NCBI GenBank assembly: GCA_963811365.1
Contig: CAWEQW010000002.1
Coordinates: 310,001 to 374,000 of the forward strand
Reading direction: 5' to 3'
Source: CAWEQW01 sp963811365
GTDB lineage: Bacteria; Actinomycetota; Actinomycetes; Propionibacteriales; Nocardioidaceae
Length of the DNA: 64,000 bases
Shown here piece by piece: positions 34,601-40,530 of the stretch. The position numbers and the translations under genes were made by a program. Within the stretch, counting starts at the first letter, position 1. Every line of letters begins with the position of its first letter. Below the pieces are notes generated by a model that saw nothing but the letters and a program-made list of their open reading frames with translations, made no database searches and was not told where the DNA came from.

Positions 34601-35028
34601 CACAGCACGAGCTGCCAACGCTCGGGCAGCGAGGCGAACGCCTTGGCGGCCGCACCGGACTCGAAGCCGGCCACGGCGGTGTCCTGGAACGGCACGCCCG
34701 GGTCGAACGGCGTGAGGTCGTCGGTGGGCTGCAGCTTCGCGGTCGACCGGATCCGGTCGATGTGCAGCCGCCGCACGGCGGTGAGCAGATAGGCGCGGAA
34801 CGCGACGTCGGGGCCGCCGCCGGCCTGCAGGACGTGCAGGACCTTGGCGAACGCCTCGGAGACGAGGTCGTCGGCGTCCGAGCCGCGCACCAGCTGGCGG
34901 GCGAGGCGGTTGGCGGCACCGACGTGCCGGGTGAACAGCTCGCCGTAGGCCGCGACGTCACCCCCGCGTACGCGCGAGATCAGCTCGGCGTCGCTGGGCG
35001 TCTCGATGTCGCTCAGCAGGTCTGTCAT
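31615..35028 (-). CDS. ECF-type sigma factor fused to anti-sigma-like zinc site, membrane helix and surface repeats
   Basis: 1,137 residues. Residues 1-185 are an ECF sigma factor: AYGELFTRHV (region 2.1), SDADDLVSEAFAKVLHVL, and region 4 LPERWQLVLWHLEVEGQKPA with PLLGMSANSVSALAYRAREG. Residues 195-230 hold a ZAS-like site HLDDCRRC (H220, C224, C227). A membrane helix follows at about 287-309, then a Ser/Pro linker to 410. From about 415 to 1022 there are five repeats of about 115-125 residues, each ending with a PAGYxDTxPGND-type motif, plus a partial sixth to the end. The layout recalls the ECF52/53-type groups. Start ATG 35028. Confidence 0.9.
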   Translation of the reverse strand: MTDLLSDIETPSDAELISRVRGGDVAAYGELFTRHVGAANRLARQLVRGSDADDLVSEAFAKVLHVLQAGGGPDVAFRAYLLTAVRRLHIDRIRSTAKLQPTDDLTPFDPGVPFQDTAVAGFESGAAAKAFASLPERWQLVLWHLEVEGQKPADIAPLLGMSANSVSALAYRAREGLRQAFLTMHLSDTPESDCRWVTGHLGAFVRHGLSKRDTAKVQAHLDDCRRCTAMYLELTDVNSNLAGIIGPLLLGGAAAGYLATTGASGGAAAGVLGMLGRAKEVVVANSGAATATAVAAGVAVVATAGFLITHQNQEVSSAGRPGGSSSLVAPPGESPSAPSNGASRSPSARVSRAVVAPSASTGPVALLTPQAAISSPPSAAPPSLLPSPGQPTDPGTGQPGGGPSTAGPTPPVQSDVGVAGLTFASQNGVTGLRMSVDGSPVLPPTISVSLTSTPGGITFGNGGDCTVSGSDPTVATCDTATMARQRAPSRVSFLTLRTAASYSAFLALDIPANQPDTDLDVDVSLPAGYEDPSPDNNSMRFHWAHTEVLPVEADVSLARVGPTAVHPGAGGHYPVTVDVKGASGLPQVTYTLGGDAATFAAPLPDHCVGPGTTPGTTPGTTVLTCAPPSDGTLAFQVDPADGTSAQHVTIVAGVPSGYVDTHPGDNGVEAVLTPRIAVDVAMGRPDPPDPRPGPDGSYAVRSEVTGVDRLPQVTYTLAGPAVFTAPLPEDCSSPGLPTVLVCDAPRDGTVTFAIAAVDPDAQADVTIRASFASDDYVDTTPGNDSILVSLTPLAGADIRLGALTPAAPRPDPSGRYTVSTEVRGVAGLPSVDYVLHGAASFSGVQPTGCSGEPQRLTCTQPSEGVFTFTLAADGDAAPTPVTLTAEVPAGYRETNPADNQATATLTPLVRVDVGLGAVTPDRVQADDAGDYLLNTRLNVVGDVPAVSLTLDAARFGDQQQAGCAVVDNRHLSCASPSSGPLQLRLRSDTTQQDQPVTVTASVPAGYVDTDPGNDATTATLVVARTLSFVGAPTAVATAKPQHYTVTAHVAGIPDGTKLITFYLDRADEAFLSPAASCHLASQDSHDNELICAVTGRTSFTAVFEAKLPGKAAGPDHNRLSVQVTGNPATRVWTSIVF

Positions 35029-35321
35029 CGGCCTCTGCAGAGGTGACGGGCGTCACACCGGTTCATGACGCGGTTCCGTTGCGGGTCGCATACGCCCGAT
35101 CTGCCGGCGGCTCGCCACCCCAACGTAATGCCTGGGATGGGTGTTTGGTGCGTTCATCGGTGAAGTGGGCGCTCCGGGCGGGATCTCGTGAAGAAAGATG
35201 TCCGGAGCCGCGTCATGGCCCCCGGAGCCGCCCGTCTCACCAGCGAACGACCGTCGAGCGGGTCGAGGAGGGTCGACCGGCTCCCGTGGCGCGGGCGCTG
35301 CCCGGAGAGAGGGGTGCTGGC
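35029..35321. other. Divergent control region between the fused sigma gene and the GGDEF-like gene
   Basis: 293 bp with no gene. It holds the divergent starts; a GGAACC box at about 35073-35078 (minus strand) could be an ECF -35 for the fused sigma gene, but no convincing -10 follows. Nothing else is supported. Confidence 0.4.
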
Positions 35322-36071
35322 ATGGCCATGTTCACCTCTTTCTCGCGTCGCCGCCCGAGCTTCGCGCTGACGGACTCCGGCGACCTCGCCGAAGAGGTAC
35401 GGCGGGCGCTCCCGCTGCACTTCGACGCGATCGCCGAGGCCCTGCTGTGCGACGGCGACGTGGCGGCAGCCTGCGAGGCGGTCGGACGCGACGTGGCCCG
35501 CGACGGTGCCTGCCTGGGAGAGGCACTGTCGGGGCTGCGCGCGACCTACGACCTGCTGTGGGGGGAGGAGCCCGGCTTCGAGGCCACCGAGGCGCTCTCG
35601 GTGGCCTGGAGCGAGGCCACCCTCCAGTACCTGCACCAGCTCTCGTGCGAGGACCCGCTCACCGGGCTGGCCAGCCTCGCGCACGTGCGCACCCGCCTCG
35701 ACGAGCTCTACCGCGACGCCGAGCTCACCGACGTACCGGTGTCGACGAGCTCCGCGCTGGTGATCGTGGAGCTGGTCTTCCTCACCCGGAGCGCGGGCCC
35801 CGACCACGCCTTCACCCGGGCGCTGCGGCTGGTCCAGGTCACCGAGACCATCAGGTCGGTGTGGTCGGGTGGCCAGACGATCGGCCGGCTCGGTCGCGAG
35901 CGAGCGGTCGCGCTGGTCCCGCGGGCTCCCGACCTCGGCACCTCCGTGGCCCTGCTCCGGGAGCTGCTCGACGACCTCGACCTCGGCGCCGCCGACACCC
36001 GGCTCTGGATCGAGGGGCTGCCGGGCACCGCTGCGTCGGCGACCGCGCTGCTCGACGAGCTCGCCCGCTGA
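35322..36071 (+). CDS. Degenerate GGDEF-domain protein
   Basis: 249 residues. The N-terminal 105 residues are helical and not recognised. From about residue 108, CEDPLTGLASLAHVRTRLDE matches the start of GGDEF domains, but where the GG(D/E)EF active loop should be the text reads IGRLGRERAVALVPR, and the substrate-binding Asn/Asp positions are not kept. So it cannot make cyclic di-GMP; a ligand-sensing or partner-binding role is likely. Start ATG 35322 after GGAGAGAGGGG. It is transcribed away from the fused sigma factor. Confidence 0.75.
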   Translation: MAMFTSFSRRRPSFALTDSGDLAEEVRRALPLHFDAIAEALLCDGDVAAACEAVGRDVARDGACLGEALSGLRATYDLLWGEEPGFEATEALSVAWSEATLQYLHQLSCEDPLTGLASLAHVRTRLDELYRDAELTDVPVSTSSALVIVELVFLTRSAGPDHAFTRALRLVQVTETIRSVWSGGQTIGRLGRERAVALVPRAPDLGTSVALLRELLDDLDLGAADTRLWIEGLPGTAASATALLDELAR

Positions 36072-36116
36072 CCTCTGCTTCGGCGCGTCGGGCCGAAGGT
36101 TCACTAGGCTGGGCGC

Positions 36117-36905
36117 ATGTGTGGCCGCTACGCCTCCAGCAGGCGTCCCGAGGACCTCGTCGAGGAGTTCGAGATCGACCGTTCCGAGGTCAAGGAGGAG
36201 CTGGCGCCCGACTACAACGTCGCGCCGACCAAGCCGGTCTACGCCGTGCTCGAGCGCCCGCCGCGGTCCGAGCAGGACCACGACCTGCCGCCGGAGCGCC
36301 AGCTGCGCGTGCTGACCTGGGGGCTGGTGCCGTTCTGGGCCAAGGACCCGTCCATCGGCAACAAGATGATCAACGCGCGGATGGAGACCGTCGACCAGAA
36401 GCCGGCCTACCGCAAGGCGTTCGCCGTCCGCCGCTGCCTGCTGCCGGCCGACGGCTACTTCGAGTGGTACACCACTGAGCAGACGACGAAGCGCGGCAAG
36501 CCGCTGAAGCAGCCGTTCTTCATCCGTCCCGCGGACGGCGGCGTGATGGCGATGGCGGGTCTGTACGAGATCTGGCGCGACCCCACCCGTGAGGACGACG
36601 ACCCCGACCGGTTCCGCTGGACCTGCACGGTGCTCACCACCCGCGCCGAGGACGAGCTGGGCCAGATCCACGACCGGATGCCGCTGCTGGTCGAGCCCGA
36701 CCGGTACGCCGACTGGCTCGACCCCGACACGCCGCAGGACCGGGTGAAGGGGCTGCTCGTCCCCGCAGCGCCGGGCCGGCTCGAGGCCTACCCGGTGTCC
36801 ACCGAGGTCAACAACGTGCGGAACAACGGACCGGACCTGCTGCTGCCGGTCGAGGCGGTGGGTGCCGTGCCGGGTGACGGGGCCACCGCGAAGGACGCCC
36901 CATGA
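36117..36905 (+). CDS. SRAP (YedK/HMCES) abasic-site protein
   Basis: Covalently caps abasic sites in single-stranded DNA through the N-terminal cysteine. 262 residues. The catalytic Cys2 is in MCGRYASS; other family residues are APDYNVAPTKPV, WGLVPFWAKD, NARMETV, the active-site Glu in ADGYFEWY, and the His in IHDRMPLL. Start ATG 36117 has TAGGCT 12 nt upstream and no ribosome site, so the mRNA is probably leaderless, giving the exact Cys2 needed. The stop overlaps the next gene by 4 bp. Confidence 0.95.
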   Translation: MCGRYASSRRPEDLVEEFEIDRSEVKEELAPDYNVAPTKPVYAVLERPPRSEQDHDLPPERQLRVLTWGLVPFWAKDPSIGNKMINARMETVDQKPAYRKAFAVRRCLLPADGYFEWYTTEQTTKRGKPLKQPFFIRPADGGVMAMAGLYEIWRDPTREDDDPDRFRWTCTVLTTRAEDELGQIHDRMPLLVEPDRYADWLDPDTPQDRVKGLLVPAAPGRLEAYPVSTEVNNVRNNGPDLLLPVEAVGAVPGDGATAKDAP

Positions 36906-37549
36906 ACGAGATCGTCGTCGTCGAGACGCCGCACGGTGACGCCCGGCTGGTCAAGGACCGGGCCCGCGACGCCGTCGCCACGCTGCTTCTGGGGCACGGC
37001 GCCGGGGGAGGCGTGGAGTCCCGGGACCTGGTGGCGCTGGCCACGGACCTGCCGCGGCAGGGGGTGAGCGTCATCCGGGTGGAGCAGCCGTGGCGGGTCG
37101 CCGGCAAGAGGCTGGCGCCGCGTCCGGAGGTCCTCGACACCTGCTTCGTGGCCGCGGCCCGGCGGCTGCGTCCGCACACCCCGCTCGTGGTCGGCGGACG
37201 CAGCGCCGGCGCCCGCTCTGCGGCCCGCACCGCCCACGAGCTCGGGGCCGCGGCGGTGCTGGCCCTGGCCTTCCCGCTGCACCCGCCGGGGAGGCCCGAG
37301 CGGTCCAGGGCGGCGGAGCTCGAGGCCGTCGACGTACCCACGCTGGTCGTGCAGGGCGAGAACGACGCCTTCGGCAGGCCCGAGGAGTTCCCGCCCGAGC
37401 TCGAGCTGGCCGTCGTCCCGGGCGCCGACCACGCCTTCGCGGTGCCCAAGCGCGGCGTGGTCACCGAGGAGGAGGCCCTGGCGATCGTCGTCGAGGCGAC
37501 GCTGGAGTGGGTCGTGCGCGACGTCGTCGGGAATCGAACCGCGCGGTGA
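36902..37549 (+). CDS. Alpha/beta hydrolase, KANL3/Tex30-like
   Basis: 215-residue alpha/beta hydrolase. LLLGHGAGGGVESRDL is the oxyanion region, GGRSAGARSAAR holds the nucleophile Ser (GxSxG), VPTLVVQGENDAFG the Asp and VPGADHAFAVP the His. No substrate is known for this family. ATG 36902 overlaps the SRAP stop (ATGA), so both are co-translated. Its 3' end carries the SigR-type promoter of the next operon. Confidence 0.9.
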   Translation: MNEIVVVETPHGDARLVKDRARDAVATLLLGHGAGGGVESRDLVALATDLPRQGVSVIRVEQPWRVAGKRLAPRPEVLDTCFVAAARRLRPHTPLVVGGRSAGARSAARTAHELGAAAVLALAFPLHPPGRPERSRAAELEAVDVPTLVVQGENDAFGRPEEFPPELELAVVPGADHAFAVPKRGVVTEEEALAIVVEATLEWVVRDVVGNRTAR

Positions 37550-37555
37550 GGCGTT
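37530..37555 (+). promoter_or_regulatory. SigR/SigH-dependent promoter (P2) of sigR
   Basis: GGAAT (37530-37534), exactly 18 bases, GTT (37553-37555), the consensus GGAAT-N18-GTT for SigR autoregulation in Streptomyces. It overlaps the last codons of the hydrolase gene and lies upstream of both sigR starts. Confidence 0.75.
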
Positions 37556-37751
37556 GCCACCAGTGAGCCCGGCCGCCGGTTCCGTGACGGCCGGTCGTGG
37601 GCGGTGGAGCCGGTCGGACGGCCGGCGCGCAGGTCGAGGAAGGGAGACGGCATGGGCGGCGCGTGCGCCTGCAAGACGCCGGAACGGCGAGGCTTCGCGG
37701 AGCAGAGGCCGGCAGTCACCGGTGGGCGCGGGGAGTACCCGGCCCTCCCGG

Positions 37752-37757
37752 TAGGCT
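37752..37757 (+). promoter_or_regulatory. -10 box of the constitutive sigR promoter (P1)
   Basis: TAGGCT 14 nt before the ATG at 37766. It would produce a near-leaderless message for the short SigR form, while P2 covers the longer form too. The -35 is weak. Confidence 0.4.
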
Positions 37758-37765
37758 GGATGGCG

Positions 37766-38401
37766 ATGAGCGACGACTCCACTCCCACCGCTGCCGTGGT
37801 CTCGGACCCCGAGACCGACGAGCAGAGGTCTGCGCGCTTCGAGCGCGACGCGATGCAGTACCTCGACCAGCTGTACTCCGCGGCGATGCGGATGACCCGC
37901 AACCCGCAGGACGCCGAGGACCTGGTCCAGGAGACCTACGCCAAGGCGTTCGCGGCGTTCCACCAGTTCAAGCCGGGGACGAACCTGAAGGCGTGGCTCT
38001 ACCGGATCCTCACGAACACCTTCATCAACACCTACCGCAAGAAGCAGCGCCAGCCCCAGCAGTCCATGAGCGAGGACATCGAGGACTGGCAGCTCGCCCG
38101 AGCCGAGTCGCACACGTCGGCAGGGCTGAAGTCCGCGGAGATGGAGGCGCTCGAGCATCTTCCGGACAGCGACGTCAAGAACGCGCTCCAGCAGCTCCCC
38201 GAGGACTTCCGCCTCGCGGTCTACCTCGCGGACGTGGAGGGCTTCCCCTACAAGGAGATCGCCGAGATCATGGAGACCCCGATCGGGACCGTGATGTCGC
38301 GACTGCACCGGGGCCGCCGCCAGCTCCGCGAGCTCCTCGAGGACTACGCCCGCCGTCGCGGCCTGTCCGCCGCCGGCACGACCGCGGGGGAGGGGTCATG
38401 A
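37766..38401 (+). CDS. sigR: ECF sigma factor SigR/SigH (thiol-oxidative stress)
   Basis: 211 residues from ATG 37766; a longer form from ATG 37652 would have 249. Close to mycobacterial SigH and Streptomyces SigR: FERDAMQYLDQLYSAAMRMT, NPQDAEDLVQETYAKAF (region 2), GTNLKAWLYRILTNTFINTY, and region 4 EGFPYKEIAEIMETPIGTVM. It directs thioredoxin and mycothiol genes when its anti-sigma RsrA is oxidised. The upstream ATG 37652 has its own strong site GGAAGGGAGACGGC and is in frame, so a SigR' isoform with a Cys-containing extension (GGACACK) is likely. The stop overlaps rsrA by 4 bp. Confidence 0.93.
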   Translation: MSDDSTPTAAVVSDPETDEQRSARFERDAMQYLDQLYSAAMRMTRNPQDAEDLVQETYAKAFAAFHQFKPGTNLKAWLYRILTNTFINTYRKKQRQPQQSMSEDIEDWQLARAESHTSAGLKSAEMEALEHLPDSDVKNALQQLPEDFRLAVYLADVEGFPYKEIAEIMETPIGTVMSRLHRGRRQLRELLEDYARRRGLSAAGTTAGEGS

Positions 38402-38673
38402 GCTGCGGCAAGCCCCACGAGGTCGACTGCTCGGAGATCCTCGAGCGGATGTTCGTGTTCATCGACCACGAGCTCGACGGCGCGGACTACACCAAGATCC
38501 AGCACCACCTCGACGAGTGCGGTCCCTGTCTGCAGAAGTACGACCTCGAGCGCACCGTGAAGGCGCTGGTCGCCCGGTCGTGCTCCGAGCATGCCCCCGA
38601 GACGCTGCGCGACAAGGTGCTGCTGCGGATCCGCCAGGTCCAGGTGGAGATCGTCGAGACCGACGGCGACTGA
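38398..38673 (+). CDS. rsrA: Zinc-binding anti-sigma factor RsrA
   Basis: 91 residues that hold SigR inactive under reducing conditions. The ZAS motif is HHLDECGPC (Hx3Cx2C) near residue 36, with C11 and further cysteines (MSCGKPHEVDC) at the N-terminus; disulfide formation with zinc loss releases SigR. ATG 38398 overlaps the sigR stop, so the two proteins are made in step. A terminator follows at 38695. Confidence 0.93.
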   Translation: MSCGKPHEVDCSEILERMFVFIDHELDGADYTKIQHHLDECGPCLQKYDLERTVKALVARSCSEHAPETLRDKVLLRIRQVQVEIVETDGD

Positions 38674-38694
38674 GCCAGTCGGCCCTGTCATGGG

Positions 38695-38726
38695 AAAGAC
38701 CCCGCGCCGTGACGGCCGGGGTCTTT
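38695..38726. terminator. Bidirectional rho-independent terminator
   Basis: AAAGACCCC at 38695-38703 pairs with GGGGTCTTT at 38718-38726, and an inner GCCG/CGGC lengthens the stem. It ends sigR-rsrA on the plus strand and can also end the bL37 message on the minus strand. Confidence 0.85.
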
Positions 38727-38772
38727 CTGCACTCCTGCACTGCGCGAATGCCGCGCAGGCAACGCCTTACCC

Positions 38773-38847
38773 TCAGGCGTTGGGGCGCTTACCGTGGTTG
38801 GCGGCCTTCTTCTTGCGGGAGCGGCGCTTGCGGCCGGTCTTACCCAT
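38773..38847 (-). CDS. 50S ribosomal protein bL37
   Basis: 24-residue, strongly basic protein, with the pattern MGKTGRKRRSRKKK followed by ANHGKRPN near its end. This matches the tiny actinobacterial ribosomal protein bL37, described from mycobacterial ribosomes, which binds 23S rRNA. Start ATG 38847 after AGGAGG with 5-bp spacing. It is too short for most gene finders. It shares the bidirectional terminator with sigR-rsrA. Confidence 0.85.
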   Translation of the reverse strand: MGKTGRKRRSRKKKAANHGKRPNA

Positions 38848-39051
38848 GGTGTCCTCCTCAACGCGACGCCCCGGCGGGAAGACCGGGGCTCGGGCCCATT
38901 GTCGCAGGTGCACCACAGCGACGACGAACCGGGGCGCGCGCCGCCGAGCCGCGGGCTCTGCCGTGGCTGTCCGCGCGGCGCCCGGCGCTGTTTGTGCTGG
39001 CTCGCGCGGGGCACCCTCCCGCCGGATCAATTCGACGCGGACAGGGGACCC

Positions 39052-40380
39052 ATGGACTGGCTCATCGACCGTCGCGACCCCGCCTCGGCCGAACAGGTGC
39101 TGCGCGGACTCGAGGACCACCTTCGCCGGCACGCCGCCGATGCCACCGGAGTCCCCGAGGCGGTGCGCTCGGTCGAGGCTCTGGTGTCGGACATCGCCGA
39201 TGCCGTGCAGCGGCTGACCTTGGACTGGCGCACCGAGCGGCCCACCGTCCGGCTCGGCGCCATCGACTCGGGCCACGCCGCCGCGAGCGGGATCGAGACC
39301 GGCCGGTCCCTGCTGAGCGAGCAGCGGGTCGCGCTCGACGGGGTCGCGACCGAGCCGCGCGGCGAGCTCCGGCTCGACATCCGGCGCCGGGTGCCCGACA
39401 CGTTCGACGACGGGCCGCCGCCGATGGCCCAGGTCGCAACCGACCCGCGCGAGCACGGGGCCGCGAGCGTGGCGGTCGCCCTGGCGGCCGCGGCCGAGGC
39501 GCACCCGAGCAGCAACCCCGCGCAGCTCGCCTCCCTTGCCGGCAGCGCGCTGGCCGACGCGGTGGCCGGTGAGAACCCGCCGACGGACGCGCCGGCCGTC
39601 GCCGCCCTGATCGTCGAGGCCCACCAGGCCCTCGGCAGTGACGCGCGCGTCCTGGCCACCGACGAGGAGACCCTCGAGGTCGCGGTCTCCCGCTGTCCGT
39701 TCGGCTTCGGCGCTCCGGCCGCCAGCTCGTTGTGCCACGTCTCGACCGGTCTCGCCGGGCGGCTGGCCGCGCGGGTCACCGGCCGCTCGACGGTGGTGCT
39801 CGAGGAGACGATCGCCGCGGGCGACCAGGAGTGCCGCCTGCAGCTGTGGCTCGGCACGCCGGAGGAGGAGGTGCGCGGTGAGTCGCACCGCTGGCCGCCG
39901 ACGGCCGGTGCCACCGCGGGGCCGACCCCGAACTTCGACCTGTCGCTGAACCTGCCCCGCGAGGGCGGCAGCGTGCCCGTCGTACGACGGCTGGCGGCGC
40001 AGGCACTCCGCGCGTTCGGCGTCATGGACGGCGACGTCGACGACGTCCAGCTCTCGATCTCCGAGGCCTGTGCGAACGTCATCGACCACGCCGGCGACAC
40101 CGACACCTACGAGGTCCAGGTCGAGCTCGCGGCGGACCGGTGCGCGATCACCGTCGTCGACCAGGGCGGGGGCTTCGACGCCACAGCCGTCCCCGAGGAC
40201 GCCGAGGTGTCCGCCGAGACCGGCCGAGGCCTGGCCCTGATGCGGGCCCTCGTCGACAACCTGTCGTTCCGCAGCGAGCCGCAGGCGGGTGCCGTCGTGC
40301 ACATGGTCAAGACCCTGACCTACGACCCGACCCACCCGCTCTGGCGCAGCCAGGGGGGTCGGGTGCCCGGGGATGCGTAG
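39052..40380 (+). CDS. Sensor protein with Cys-containing MetOD1-like domain and C-terminal HATPase (anti-sigma kinase type)
   Basis: 442 residues. The N-terminal part is helical and unrecognised. Around residues 215-280, CPFGFGAPAASSLCHVSTGL and GDQECRLQLWLG match the three-cysteine pattern of methanogen-output (MetOD1)-like sensor domains. The last 150 residues are a HATPase_c_2 domain: VQLSISEACANVIDHAG (N box), VVDQGGGFD (G1) and SAETGRGLALMRALVD (G2), as in RsbW-type anti-sigma kinases. It may phosphorylate an anti-anti-sigma factor. Start ATG 39052 after ACAGGGGA. Redox or metal sensing is inference. Confidence 0.8.
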   Translation: MDWLIDRRDPASAEQVLRGLEDHLRRHAADATGVPEAVRSVEALVSDIADAVQRLTLDWRTERPTVRLGAIDSGHAAASGIETGRSLLSEQRVALDGVATEPRGELRLDIRRRVPDTFDDGPPPMAQVATDPREHGAASVAVALAAAAEAHPSSNPAQLASLAGSALADAVAGENPPTDAPAVAALIVEAHQALGSDARVLATDEETLEVAVSRCPFGFGAPAASSLCHVSTGLAGRLAARVTGRSTVVLEETIAAGDQECRLQLWLGTPEEEVRGESHRWPPTAGATAGPTPNFDLSLNLPREGGSVPVVRRLAAQALRAFGVMDGDVDDVQLSISEACANVIDHAGDTDTYEVQVELAADRCAITVVDQGGGFDATAVPEDAEVSAETGRGLALMRALVDNLSFRSEPQAGAVVHMVKTLTYDPTHPLWRSQGGRVPGDA

Positions 40381-40467
40381 TCGACGGTCGCCTTCATCGC
40401 CTGATCGGCGTCCTGGGGCAATCCTCCTGGTCGGGGTTCCATCCAGCGGCGGGCCGCCCGACCGGAC

Positions 40468-40507
40468 GGCCGGGCGCGGGCCCCTGGTGTGGGACCCGCG
40501 CCCGGCC
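40468..40507. terminator. Long GC hairpin between converging genes
   Basis: GGCCGGGCGCGGG (40468-40480) pairs perfectly with CCCGCGCCCGGCC (40495-40507), continued by CCC/GGG. It lies in the 150-bp gap between the sensor gene and the GH3 pseudogene and can end transcription from both sides. Confidence 0.65.
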
Positions 40508-40530
40508 GGGTACGACCGACGAGCAGCAGG

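Noticed and set aside
30796..35046. A 1,416-codon open frame antisense to aspS and the fused sigma gene
   Set aside because: Low-complexity Arg/Gly/Ala text; shadows of the real genes in a third-position GC-biased genome.
37529..37542. GGGAATCGAACCGC looks like the T-arm of a tRNA on the minus strand
   Set aside because: No acceptor or anticodon stems can be formed around it; the GGAAT is better explained as the SigR promoter.
39000..39030. GTTT and GGGGCA as a SigF promoter before the sensor gene
   Set aside because: Lacks the GGGTA core; spacing is off.
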